Of a stretch of 64,000 bases of DNA, positions 26,112 to 39,751 are shown piece by piece. Position 1 is the first letter of the stretch, and each line of letters starts with the position of its first letter. The position numbers and the translations under genes were made by a program. The stretch is from positions 1 to 64,000 of the forward strand of contig CAMPDV010001060.1 of NCBI GenBank assembly GCA_946699065.1, in the 5' to 3' direction. The notes beneath the pieces are model-generated. The model searched no databases. It worked only from the letters and a program-made list of their open reading frames with translations, and was not told the DNA's origin. Source of the stretch: Loxodes magnus (taxonomy: Eukaryota; Ciliophora; Karyorelictea; Loxodida; Loxodidae).

Positions 26112-29100
26112 ATGGAAGTTGAAAATTTACAATCTTTCATTTTCAAGACTTTTAGTAGCAATCAATAAACAGCTTAATAAATTCTTGACTTATTACAGAA
26201 CTTTGGAGTCTTGAATATATAAGAACTAAATGAGGTGACTGATTAAGAAGCAGGGGATCTTGGAATTAAGCCCTTTTAGTGAAGAAAAATTAAAGAATCT
26301 TTGTAGAATGTACTAAAGCTATCTCATTAATAGCAAAATCAATTAAATAGTGAATAAAATTCCAGTTAGAAGCTATGCTAAGTTCATGAAAAGCAACTCT
26401 AATTTTACTGTCAAAATGATAGATAAAAAATTTGTACAGATTGCTCCAGTTCTGTACATAAAGATCACTAGTTTACAACTATCCAAGATGCTATAAATTA
26501 GTTGGTAAGCTAAATATAATAAGAAGAAACTTCTATCCTTTAGGAGTAAATTTAAAGAGATTAGAAGATTAAACAAATGTAGAAAAATCTAAATAAACAG
26601 TCTCACTAAATAAAAGAAATTTGTAATAAATCAATAAACAAATTTCAAAAGCAGTTAAGCAAAATATGCAAAGAATAATTAATAACTTAAATTTAAGAAA
26701 TCGATTAGTTAAAGTAAATAAAAAGCTAAGAATTATCTAAAGTAAAAAATATCAGTTATCAATTTTACTAAAATGAAGAAATGAAAGTTGAAAACATTGA
26801 AACATTATAATCAAAACTATTAGAAGTATAGCAGTGAAAATAATAATTTGAAAAATCTGAATAAGATTTAAATACTGAATAGATGGAATCAGTTAATATC
26901 AGTCAAGTTTTAGAAATGCTATATAAAAAAGTATTTAAAGAACTTTCTTAAACAATAGTTATGAAATAAGAAGCTTTATTTAAAGAATAGAATGAAGAAC
27001 TTTAAATACTTGGTAATGACTGGCTTAAAAATCTATAATGGAGTGATTAAATATGTCAAGCTATTTCTAATTAATTGAATAAAATAAACTAAAAAATATA
27101 ATAGAACAAATAGAATCTAATTATACTATAAGTATAAAAGTAAGAATAAGATGATAGAATAAATATCTAAGAGGTTAGTATTATAGAAGATAAATCTTAG
27201 ATTTTACATATAATAAATTAAAATAAACCTCAAGTTAATATATAAATTGATATGTAATAAAATAATCTAGAAATAGATCTTATTGAAGAAAGTTAAAATG
27301 ATGAATAAAGTAAATAAAAAAATATTTAAAATACCAATTAAACTATAGAAGTTTAAGAAATAGTTTAATCTCAAATTTTTTAAAATGAAACTCAAACAAG
27401 TTAAAGAAAAAATGAAAATTAATAAAATATTGATTAAGAATTATTATAAGTAAATGAGACGAATCTAACTTTATAAAACATGGATTAATTTCATTTATGA
27501 TTTATCTCTTTAGACAAATACAAATAAGAAGAAGTTTTAATTTATTTAATTCAAAAAAGAGAAAAAAGTTTATTTGAAAACTATTGCACTTAATATAATT
27601 ACTTTGATAAAAATGAAGAATTCAAAAAAAACAAAAGGTTATTAGATATTTTATTAAAAAAGAGTAATTTTAACAAATGTAACGAAATATTAAAAGATAT
27701 TAATTAAAAAAGCTTTATTCTTAGTGTTTATTTATACTTGCTATTATTTTAAAACTGTTAAGATATCAAACCACCATTATATTAAGAAGAAAAAAAAGTA
27801 TCTTTAGAAAAACAGCTGGAGGCCTTTTTAAACAAATGTCCACCGAACTGTAAAGAAGATTTCGATGAATTAATCATATTTTTCTAATCAGAAATTTTCG
27901 ATCAAGTCTTAGAATAATTGGTTATAATTAAAAAAAAAAATCAAATATTTTATAATGAAATTTCTTAGTTAATATTTGTAGAAAAACCTGAATTCAGCAA
28001 TAAAATGAAAGTAATGATTCTTAAAGATGAATATGGTTCGAAGGAAAAATCATTTGAAGAAGTATTTGTTTTATTTGATTAAAGAGAATATGATAAATCA
28101 TCTCAAAAACTTATTTCAATAATGTAAAACTAATAATATTACGAAGCGGGTATAGAACTTTATAAAAAACTAATAGAAATAGATTAGTAATTTGAATAAT
28201 TTCTAAGGTAAGAATAAATCTTTATTTTAAAAACTCCTACTGAAATTAAAACTTAAGTTAAATAAATTTTCGAAATTCTTTAGCCATAAGTTATCAAATT
28301 AGAAGAGTCTTAAATGGAATTAATAAAATTAGAATTTTTAGAAATTTGCTAATAGATATAAATGGAAGATGAAAATTTATATGATGAACTTTTTGAAGTG
28401 TTCATTATAAAGCATCCTATTTTTTCATAAGTTGAAAAACCTAAAAATTGTAAATAATAAAATTTAGATAGCTTAAAAGAAATTTAAAAAATCCTTAAAA
28501 TCGAAAAATATATGAGCATTGCAGATTTTATGTGTGTTTTAACTTCATTTGATATTCAAAAGATAGAATAACGAATATCTTAAGAATATTTAAATAAAAA
28601 TGAACTTCCCTGCGATTAACTCTAAGTTTTGCTTAATGATTATATTAAAAAGAAATAAAATTTTACTAAGTTAATAACCACTCTATCTAAGCAAAAAAGC
28701 TAAACTCCTTTAACAAAACTTTAACTTTTTTAATTTCTTATGAAAAATGCTAATGAACAGTTAAGAATTTTTCTGTGCATTTCTTGTGCTTAATTTATGC
28801 CTGTTACTCTACTTTCTTACGAAATAGACCTTTAAGACGACTAAAGGAAAGAAATAATTTGATCTGAGCTCTTTTATATTTTTGAATAGTACTAATCCGT
28901 TTTAACTTTTAAGTTACAAAGTAATCCTAATAAAGGACCTAAAGGATGTACTTCTCTCATTAATTCATTACTAAACAGAGATTTTGAAATTCATAATAAT
29001 AGATTAACCAATTATGGAAGCATTGAAGTATAATTTGATTTTAACTTTGTCTAGCCAATGGGAATTCCTGTTGCTGATGCTCATGGATTTTAATAAATTG

Positions 29101-32100
29101 AAGTATTGGAGAAACTTTATCGTCTTTTCAACATTTTTATAATTCACATCCTTAACAATCAAAATGATTAAAAATTACTTAAAGAGCAAATAAAAGTCAT
29201 AAAATAAATAAAAGAAGATAGCATAATTATAATAATAGAACATAACTAAAGCTATATTAAAAATAGTTTCTACTATTAAGAGTAAGAAGATAATATGCAT
29301 TATTATAAAATTTGCTTGTATGAAAATCTTGAAGAGTAAAGTAAAATTAATTTAAAAGATAAAATTCAAGAAACTATTATGTAAAAAACGTAAAATTATA
29401 AGGAGTTTTTTGGAAATTTCTAAATGAGATTGGATTCAATGAAAATGTTTCTTTAAATTTTTGCTTAAAAAGTATTAGAAGATTTGAATATCAGTAAATA
29501 GCTAGAATTAGTTTAGCAATTTTTAAACGAAATTTAGAAATTCAATCAAGAATAAAGTGAAAATATCCTGTTACCATGCAATAGAATTATGGAAGATATT
29601 TGTAGATTCCAGCTTCAAATCTATCAAGAAAACGATATTAATTAATAATAGAGAGAGTAATTTCTTTATAAAATGGAAAATTGTAAAAGTTAATTGTCAT
29701 AATAATAATAAACTGAAATAGTTAAAATTCTTATAGAAATTATAGATTCTTAAAACTTCATTGGAATTTCCCAGATTATTTCTAAGCTATTAAAAGGATT
29801 CCAAGATTAGGAGCTTTTACCTTTATATTTAAAAGCAAGTAACTATAATTCAAATTTACAATAAGAAGAATTATCCAATGAGAAAAAATGCTAAATTTAT
29901 ATTGAAATAGAGAAATTAACTTAAAAAATAAATTAGAAATAAATAAGTTAAGAATATGTTTATAGAGAATTATACTATCTAGGATAATACTCTTAAGTAA
30001 AAATAGAACAAAAAAATAGAAATATAGGTTAAGAATCTTAAAATTCTTATTTTAAGTTAGTAAAACAATAAATTAAATATGGATAACCATTTGAAATTAT
30101 AGATGGAAATAATTTACAGTTCATTTCAGGTATTTATGATAATTTATACTAAAATAATGAAGATTAAGTATTGGTAGTAAGTGTAATAGGTCCTTAATCC
30201 TCAGGAAAATCTCTTCTACTTAATTATCTATTTGGCACATAATTTCTGTCAGCAGCAGGAAGGTGCACTAAAGGAGTTTATGCCTCTTTAATTAAAATTT
30301 ATAAAAGTTAAGAATCAAAATATTAGAAAATATTATTATTAGATACAGAGGGTATTTAAGCAGTTGAAGGAAGAGATGAATAGTTTGATAGAAGAATAGT
30401 ATTTTATATAATGTGTGTCTCTCATGTAGTTCTTATATGCAACAAGGGTGAAGTTAATAAATAAATGTCTGAATTAATAAAACTTGCAATAAATGCAATT
30501 TCAACTTTAAAATAAAACATTATTTAATAGCCAAGTATTTACATTATTATGAATATGCAGGCTCAAATAAATGAAACTGAAATGCAAAAAAGTATAAAAG
30601 GAATAGAATAAGCTATTTAAGAAATTGAATTAAACTTAAGCCAGAATAGTACTTAAGATAATAAAAATTATTAAAAATTGTTTAAAATTACTTAAGAAAA
30701 TGTAATTACACTTCCTTTTGCGTTTGATAGATCGGGTAAAGAGGGTTTTAGAATTAATTAACCTTCAAATGAATTTTCTAAAAATTTGGAGGATTTAAGA
30801 AAAAAGATATTATAGAGAGCTAAATAATATGAATCAGAAAAAAAAAGTAATTACAATTTAAATGAGTGGTTCGAGTTTGCATCTAGTCATTGAGCATTTA
30901 CTTAAACATTTACAGGAATAACATAATTTACTAGTTTGGATGAAAAAAAAAAAAGCTTAAAACTAAATGAAACTATTAAAAATTTAGTTTAAGAACATTT
31001 AGAATAAAAGTTTGAAGATCATAAACTTGATTTGGAAATAATAATCTAAAATGAATTATAAAAAGCTGTATATTAAGGAAATGTTTAAATTAAAATAGAA
31101 AATATTAGTTATCAAATTAAATAATCAATTGACGATAAATTTCACTTGCTTTAGCAAAAAATTTTGGAGGAGTATGAAAACATTTGCAGCAACGAAAATA
31201 TAAATTATAATTTAAGAGAAAGTAAAAAAAATATTCTTAATCGATAGTTTTAACATTAAAAATAACAATGACATTCATATTCCTATGAAAAAATAGCAAA
31301 ATATGCCGATTAAAAATCTTAATAGTTAGGTAATCTAAGAATATAAACATTTATCTAAAAAGCTTTACAAGAAAAAAAAAGTTATGAACAAAATGAAGCC
31401 AAGTAGTTATTCATAAACGCATGGGATTAAATACAAAGTTAAATTAGTTAAATGTTAAGAAACTCTGATATTATTAATGAAGATACTTTTTAGTTAGTAC
31501 ATAATCAATATTAACTTGAAATTATTGATAATTAATTTTAAAATATTTAGGAAGAAAAAGAATTTCTTTAAGAATTTAAAAAATAAGGAGTTGATTTCTT
31601 TTAAAAAGAACTAAAAAAACCAAATTGGAGTGGAAGTTTCTTCTATTTTACAGGAAATAAAATTTATCCTATAATTTAAAATGTTTTTATTTGATAAAAC
31701 CAATAAAAAAAATATCTTTAAGGATTTTCTGAAAATTTTGTTAGATAACAGAATATATAGTAATAATTTTAATGAATAAGATTTATACAATCGAGATTTT
31801 AGTTCCATAAGTTGATAAAAACTTTATAAGAGGCTTTCTTAAGCAAATGATGAACCTTATAGTCATAAAAATAACCAGATTATGATGCATTATACAAACT
31901 GCTATAATATATTCAAACAGATTGTTAATTTTTTTATCTAGATAGCACAAATTTAACTACTTAATTAGAAAATATAGAATAAGTTTTATTGAAAATTATT
32001 AATTAATAGCTAAGTGAATAATCTTAATGTTAAAATAAAACTTATAAACAATATTCTTCTATTTAAGATAGTCCTAATGAATAAATAATAAGTAGTATAT

Positions 32101-34763
32101 CATTATTTGTATATGACATATATGAAAATACTAATAAATATTTCAATTGTTAAAATGATCTTACTAGCCTTTATTTTAATATTAACAAAGAATATAATTA
32201 TTTTGATTTAAGGAATACTAATTAGGTAGATTAAAATAATACAAATAGAAAAATATAATTTAAGTAAAATAGGTGAAATTATTATTATTAAGATTATATA
32301 GAAAATTTTACAAATACAAAAGTTTAAAATGAAGGAGGTTTATTTAGAAATTATTGAATAAATTATGAATTCGAATAGCATTTCATATCATAATTAGAAT
32401 AAAACTAATAAAAATACTTTAAATTCATTGAAGATCCTTAGAAATCACCATTATAAGAGAAATAATAAGAATGCAAGAGTACTCTTACGTACTTTTATGA
32501 AAAAATAATTTGGGATAAAGTAATAAAAGATATAGAAATGAGTATTTTATAAGTTTATTTAATTACTGGTAAAAACGTAGAAAATTTAACTATATCCGAT
32601 TTAATTTCTAAATTAAAAGGAAATGAAAAAGATAAATATAAAAATTAATTTGTTCAGATAACTTAAAAACTTACTTAAAGCATAGCAATTAGTATAAAAT
32701 CACTGATATAAAACATTAATGATGAAGTAAAGCCATTCTGTTTAGAAATTTCGGAAAAGGGAACTCGTTTCTTACATCTTGTTGCTCAAACATATTTAAC
32801 TGCTTTAGCGGAGTAATTAGAACTTATCAAAGAGTTAGCTCCTTTATATATTTGAAATGATTAAAAGGAATTGCAAAAAGAAAAGTTCATTGCTTTTCTT
32901 ACTTGTAACGATACTCTAATAGATTCTTCTCTTGCAAATTAAATAGTACAGAAATTAAAAAAAGAATTAGTAAGAGAAAATAAAGAAAAATGTATTTAAG
33001 ATTTTAATTAAAAAATGTTATCTATCAAATAAAACTAATTTTAAAAATCTCTAGTCATTTAAAAAATAGAAGATTTCTTATTATAAAAAGCTTAAGAAAA
33101 TATATCTTAAGAAACTTAATTTGCTCAATAGCAAATTGAATAAACCGAATTATTTAAAATTACAGAAGATGATGCAGTAGAATTTTATGTAGATCCTAAG
33201 AATTTTTTTAACAATATGCTTGATAAACTATGAAAAGAATTAGTAGATTCCATGATTTAAAAGACTTAACAAGATTATGAGGATATGATTTAGCAAAATA
33301 TTAAATCTCTGACTGATTATTTTTAAAAATTTTAGGAACTTGTTGAAGAGGCAAAGATTACTGCTTCATGTGAAACTTTCAAAACAGAGTAATAAGAAAG
33401 TGAAGTAAAGTAAAAATACTAAGTTGATCAAATTCAGCTGGAAATATATAGTTAATAGGCAGCTTATTAATATTTCATAAAATTTATATAAAATAAGTGA
33501 CTGCAAAAAGAAGTTATCACAATTAACAATATCTAATTTATTTTAGATTAAAATTATACTTTATCTTCAGATATTAGAGAAGATATGAGACTTTCAGCTA
33601 GTGTTGTAAATATTATACTTTCTCTTGATGAAAACTAGAGAATAACTGATTTGGTTTACTTTTTAAAAGAACTTAACAAATTAATTGAAAAAGTATAAGT
33701 TGAAATGAAAAATAGTATTAAAGTAGAAGAAATCATTGGAGAGCATCTTTAAGATTCTAAGACTTAATTAAATGGTTGCTTAGAATTTTGCAAACTTTGT
33801 AGAAGATAATGTGATGTTGATCATCCTTAAACTTAGTCTTTACCTGATAGGATACATGCTTGCCAAATCGGTCATTAAATATAAGCTTTTGGAGGGAATA
33901 GAATATTTGGAAATAATAATGCTATTACTCTTTGCTGCAATGAAATAGAAGATCATAATGAAATTAGTATTGATGGAAATATTATGAAATGGATTTAATA
34001 TAAATAATAATTGAAAAATTGAAAATTTGATGCTTTAATTAAAGAAAAATAAAATTTGGTAATAGAGAAAAATATTAAAATTTGAAATTATCTTGGTTAA
34101 AAGGTTTGTTAATGATATTCAATTAAAAAAAACATTTAAATGAAATTTTTATAAGCTAATCAAAATAGACTAGAAGGATTTCTTAAAGTTCATTATATTC
34201 TAATGCTTGATACTAGTAGTTCTATGTTGGGTTACTGACTTAAAATTTTTAAAAATGAAAATAGTTAAAGTACTCTATGAAATGATTTAAAGAAAGCAGT
34301 TAGAAATTTTTTAAATAAATTCTAAGAAGATAAACGTCTCAAAATAACTTCCAGAATTTCTATAATTGGATATAGTGATAATGCGTAAATTTATTGTAAT
34401 TGTGAAGTTCCAGAAAATAATTTAATAGATTTGATAAAATTTACCGGAGGAGATACTAATTTTAATGAACCATTTTAGAAAGCAAACGATTTAATAAATT
34501 AGCATTTTTAAGATTTCGATTTAAATGTACTTTGCATCATGACAGATGGCTATGCTGATTATCCATAAAAAGAAATTCAGATTATAAAATAGAATAAAAG
34601 TTTAATAGAGAAGTTGAAGTTTTTCGCTATTGGATATGGAAACAATAAATTTGATATACTTGAACGTATAGCAAACGAATTAGGAGGTAAAGTGATAAAA
34701 TGTCAAGAAGTAGAATCTTTGATAACTGCATTCGTGCAAATAATCCCAAACCTTTATGCTTGA
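26112..34763 (+). CDS. Giant SAM/B-box/VLIG-type GTPase/VWA protein, 2,883 aa (copy 3, intact)
   Basis: A single frame of 2,884 codons ends at TGA 34761-34763. Domains: SAM-like (about 8-60); B-box zinc finger (C89, H92, C100 to H119); Gln-rich coiled coil (about 125-450); a helical region; a large G domain with P-loop GPQSSGKS (1360-1367), the switch CTKGVYAS and DTEG (1411-1414), with no canonical base-specificity motif that I can place; long helical regions; a Cys/His cluster from C2556 with GHQIQAFGG; and a VWA domain with MIDAS residues D2700-S-S, T2782 and D2812. About 20 in-frame TGA codons fall at Trp positions, against about 7 TGG. The start is supported by copy 5, whose ATG lies at the same distance before SFIF-TFSSN. 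VLIG and guanylate-binding-type GTPases are large self-assembling GTPases, B-box/coiled coil is a TRIM-like module and VWA binds protein ligands through metal. A scaffold or defence-like role is inference. No membrane segment or signal peptide is evident. Confidence 0.88.
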
Positions 34764-34766
34764 AAA
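27415..34766 (+). repeat. Right arm of large inverted repeat
   Basis: Counterpart of 14680-22031. It carries the intact gene from codon about 435 to 3 bp past the stop. The arms are separated by about 5.4 kb. Confidence 0.92.
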
Positions 34767-35675
34767 ATTCTTTTTTACAATATTCTTAAAGTTATAAAAT
34801 ATTTTACTTTAATAAATTTAAATTTTCTGTTATAATTCTATTTAATTTTATTATTATTTACGTTTTTACTATTTATATAAAAACTGATCTATAGTATTTA
34901 ACTCAAAAAATGTTTAATTTAATTGATTATAATTTTTGATTGAATTTTATATAATTTTTTTATAAGTTTTACTTTATTTGTTCTTTAAATGCAATTTATT
35001 TAAACTTCAAATTTATATTTATTACGTGGGAAGATTGAATTTACTAAAATTGCCAGTTATTTTAGGCAATCAAATAAATTTAGTATTTTTTATCAAGAAT
35101 TGAAACTATTATGATAAATATTTACATATTACTTTTTATCTTTGTTTTTACTGTAAGATTACTGTTTAGCGAATCTATTAATGTATTAGCATATATTTTA
35201 TTCATCTTATTAAATGTTATAATATCAGATTAAAGTTATTAATTTATATTGCTTAATTCAAAACATTTAGAAATATTTTAATTAAAAGTAGAAATTTTTG
35301 TTTGACTATATTAATTATATAATAATATTTGAATGAATATATAAATTTAAAAGTTAAGAGAAAAATACTTTGAGCATTTATTTTAAGCAACTCTTCTAAT
35401 TAGATTTAAAAATAGATTTATTAAATTGGTTTAATTAAAAGATTAATTTTAAGCAAAATTAATATTTTATAAGAACTTTTGATTTTATTTATTTTAGCTT
35501 ACAAATTGATTATATTTCAATTTTATCTATCATAATAAATAGAAAAGGCACATACTATATTAGAAAAGGCTTTTTATCGCCTTCTAATAGTTTAAAAAAT
35601 TTGAAAGTTAATTCTCGTGCATACGTCTACTTTTCAATCTACTTACCTCTCCTAAAGTCCTTGAAATTTTTATAG
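34767..35675. other. AT-rich intergenic stretch
   Basis: Downstream flank of the intact gene. No gene, RNA or repeat is recognised. Confidence 0.55.
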
Positions 35676-36303
35676 ATGGAGTTAAGTAAGGAAAACATCC
35701 TCCAACTAAGTAATAAAGGGCTTAAACTAAAAGAATGAATAAAAACTTATCAAAAATATACTACAAGAACACAATCTTTCGAAGAAAATCGGATAAAGCA
35801 ACAGAAATTTTCATGAATCAGGAGCTGCAGACCTTCAACTTTGGAATTGAGCAAGTAAATAATCCTAAGCTAGCACTAAAAGTCATAACTTCTTACAAAA
35901 GCACAACTTGCTTAACCAGAAGCTCACAAAAAACTGGAAAAAAAATCAACAGTTTGCCTCTAAATTTGAAAATTTTGAAAGTCAGATCGATGCACTTTTC
36001 AATACACTCAATGACCGAAGTCGTGTCTCATTTAAATTGAATGAATGCTTTAATAGTATGAAAGGCTTCAGTATCTTAAGAAAACAAGAAGCTAACAAAA
36101 TAAGACTGGAATAGTGCAAATAGAAATTGAAGCAAAACAAGAATTACCTAAATTGAGAATAATTAAGCAGCGAAAGCGATGCTATTGATACAAATTCTCT
36201 TAATACCGTATTAAAATTTGTAAGAAATATATGAAGTGAAAATTGATTCAAGAAAAAGATATAATATTAAATGGTCATATTATATCATTAATATCGTAAG
36301 TGA
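35676..36303 (+). other. Coiled-coil ORF1-like coding relic
   Basis: A GC-richer island opens with MELSKENILQLSNKGLKLKE. It continues with protein-like coiled-coil sequence (QQFASKFENFESQIDALFNT, LNDRSRVSFKLNECFNSMKG) to a TGA at 36301. It does not read as one frame from end to end. Composition and length resemble the coiled-coil proteins at 11.9-14.2 and 56.5 kb, which suggests another element ORF1-like copy. No catalytic motif is seen. Confidence 0.45.
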
Positions 36304-38175
36304 TACAGGGAAAGAATAATATTTAAAAGGAAGACAGAACTAAGCGTAGAAAAGCAAGATTACATGAGTTCCAGAAATTGCAAAATTTTTACTTAGCACA
36401 GGGAACATGAACTTTTTTCTTCCGAACGTGATTGAAATACCCCAAAAAATAATAAATAAAATTTATTCTATCTTATATCATTATCTTATCTTATCAAATA
36501 AATCTATCAAATATTGGATTAAATAAGTAAATTTTTGAATTATAAATATAATTTTGGTTTATTTGAATATTTTGAATTGCTTATCTTATAAAAAAGGTTT
36601 TTAACTAAATTATATATTTTTATTTATTTAAGTTTTATTGTAAAGCTAAATGAAATTTTTAAATTATAGGTTTTATTTTTAAGTATCGTAATTTAATTTT
36701 TTTATTTATTAAATAAGTTAAATAGTCATTGAGCTAATAGCTATTTTTTAAACACTATTTTTATATTAAATATGAAATTTTTTTCTTTTTCCTTAAATCA
36801 GAATCACTTTAAATAAAAATCAGCATAGAGCAAGATTTTTTTTAATTAAAAATTCCAAAAATATTTTATTGCATTTTACATAATTAGTTTTTAATCTTCT
36901 TTATCTTGATCAATAAGATTAAATTTAATTGAAAATTTAAGTATGTTTGTATATAAATGAAATTATGATAATTTAGCTTAAATTTATTTGAAATATCATA
37001 CAAAAGTATTTATTACTTTAATTTCTTAGTAAGCCTGCGAAAATTCTCCAAAAATATGTTTTTCATCATTCTGAATTGGCTTTATTATTTATTAATTATA
37101 TTAATTAAAATTAATTATTATTTTTTCATTTTTCTTTTATTTTTACTTAAGCAGAATTTATATAAATCCAACTTATAAATATTTATTTTATTTATGTGTT
37201 AACGGTATATGGTTTTGATATTATTTCCTCTAATCTACAATTTACATTTTTAGTATAACTAAATTTTTCAAATTATAACTTTATTACATTTTTAGGTTTA
37301 ATTTAATAGTGAATAAGATAGCTTTTTATATAAATTAAAAATAGTTGAGCATTTTTTATTTGACGATATTTATTGACATAAATTATCAGTTTTTCTAATC
37401 TCTTTTGATTTATTTTCAATTTAGGAATAATTATTAAAGTTAAGTTTCAAAGAAATTCTTTCAAATGTTTATATTATATTAAGAAAATATTAAAATTCTT
37501 TTCAAATAATTTTAAACGCATTTTTATAGTTCTTCTTTTATTTCATCATGATTAACTGCTTTATCGTTTATAATCTCAGTTTAAATTATTAACTATAGTG
37601 AAAAGATAAATTTCTTATATTTTTGAGATTAATTCAGTTTCTATTTTTTAATTTAATTAATATATTTTATAAATTTTGTAACAATTTACAATTATCTATT
37701 CTTTGAAGCATAAAAGATTAAAATTAAACAAATTTCATAGTGTAAATATATTTCTTTTTATTTCGGCACTTTTTTAATTTTTTGAAAGAATATTTGAAAT
37801 TTTTTCTTAATTTTTATTTATATCCTGAAGGTTAGTAATTTATTAACTGTTTCTTCTTGTTAATTCGTACTTCCTTGCAACGGTTTTAGTTCTTCAAACA
37901 TCAATATATTATTTAGTGAGACTTTGAAATATTTTTTGTTACTTGTAGTTAAATGATTCTAATATATATTGCTTTACTAAAACTTTATCTTTTTGCGATA
38001 ATTTTAATTAAAAAATTGTAAATATGACTTTTTGGATGAATTTATATAACCTGTTTCTTGTACTATAATAAGTAAGAAGATACTAGACACTTATCAATTA
38101 TATGGAGAAGGTAGGATTAAGCTTCTTAGGTTCTAATTTGAGCCTAAATTCACTTTTAAAGTATTTTTTCAAAGA
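36304..38175. other. AT-rich intergenic stretch
   Basis: About 1.9 kb. The first 130 bases are mildly GC-richer, and the remainder is low-complexity A/T. No supported gene. Confidence 0.55.
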
Positions 38176-39118
38176 ATGGAACTTTCAAAATATTTATTAG
38201 ATTAACCCGATGAAGAACGGTAGATATTGAAAAAGTTACCAACTTAAAAATGATTTAATAATTATATGTGGAAAAGCAGAAATAAGAAAATAAATGAAGA
38301 TCAAAGAACAAGTAATTTACGAGTGTAAAATCAAAAGAGCTTGCAAAATTTAAAACAATTTAAATAACTGATCCAAAATCGGCACCATTAGTCCTTATAA
38401 AAAAAATGAGAAAAGGATAAAAATTATTACCTGATTTTTAAATAAACTTAAGCATTGAAGTTCTATTAAAGGCGGAATCATATTGACTTTTATTAATATT
38501 ATATAAATAAAAATATAGCTCCATAAAAGTAGTAACTTCCGCAAAAGCATCTAACAATTAACCAGACGTTTATAAACATTTTTTTAGCTACAATTAGACA
38601 ATTAAAAGCTAGCAAGAGAATTTTAATGTCTAAAACAAATAGCTTAATATCTTATGCTAACCATTAGCAAAATGATAAATAGGAAAACCCTTAACCAAGA
38701 ATATAACTAAAAGATTAATTTCTAAGTGATAGAAAGGTAAAATAATTTAATAAAATGGAATTTACGATAAAATTTTGACCAAAGGATCAATTAACTGGAG
38801 CATACGAAGATCATCAAATGATCGGATCCAGCGTCAAGAAAGAGTTTAGAATCTGTTCTTAAACTTCTCCTGTAAAAAAGAAAAGTCAGATGTTGATATT
38901 GCAAAAATATGGACATAAGGTAAATAAATGATAAAGGTTTTAAGGGAAAATAAATTTAACAATCAGAAAGAGGAATTTAAAACTTATTCAAAATTTATTG
39001 CTCACAAAGTGGAAGATGCTACAAGAAAAAAGATTCAAGCCATATAAAATCTACAAAAATTATGGATGTTCTGAGAATATTTGAGAAATGAAAGATAATA
39101 AGGAATTTTTTAGAAAAA
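38176..39118 (+). other. Unrecognised plus-strand coding-like stretch
   Basis: From ATG 38176 a Gln/Lys/Asn-rich frame runs for several hundred bases (MELSKYLLDQPDEERQILKK). Near 38760 a different frame looks most protein-like (KILTKGSINWSIRRSSNDRI). The stretch lies upstream of an RT motif on the same strand, so it may be the N-terminal part of a degraded LINE ORF2. No diagnostic motif supports that firmly. Confidence 0.3.
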
Positions 39119-39751
39119 ATTTCAATATTTATATATATTAAATCTTACAATTTCTAATTTTATCTTTTTATTTTTTCTTTTATTTACCAAATGGACATTG
39201 ACTTAGGAATAGATTCAATAATAATTGGAATATGATAAATTAGAATTTAATTTAAATAAATTTTCTGACATTTTTTAATTGCCAGAATGATTTCTTCCAA
39301 TTATAGACATTAATTTTGAAATGTCCATCATTTAATCTCTCTTCCCGAATGTTTCTATTCAGCATCTTTTTATTCAGCTTTTTCTAGCTCAAAACAGTAT
39401 AGTTTTCTATCAAATAAAATTTTGTGAAATAATTTTATTCGCAAATATGAAAGTTCTATTTTATTAGTTTGAAATTGGTTTATGCAAATTTTATTGTACA
39501 GTATTAGAAAATTTAAATAATAATTTTCAATCTTTTGCTTTAGTCTCTTTCTTATATCTAAATAGAAATTACAAATAAAAATATATTCAAAATTATGAAT
39601 TATTCAAAAATACAAAAAGATAGTAACGATCCTTGAGAATTATGTAAAAAGCATAAGGTTTCAAATTTTTATTTAAATTAGCAAATAATTTTTTTCTTAG
39701 TTTTTTATTGAAATCTGACATTTAGAAAGTAAATGAAATAGTGCTGGATTC

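Noticed and set aside
26373-26576. Minus-strand frame of 67 codons
   Set aside because: Antisense of the B-box and coiled coil of the intact gene, which has clear domain support on the other strand.
38770-38860. Phospholipase D-like motif around KGSINWS
   Set aside because: No HxK motif or second half is present. The resemblance is limited to a G-S-x-N-W string.
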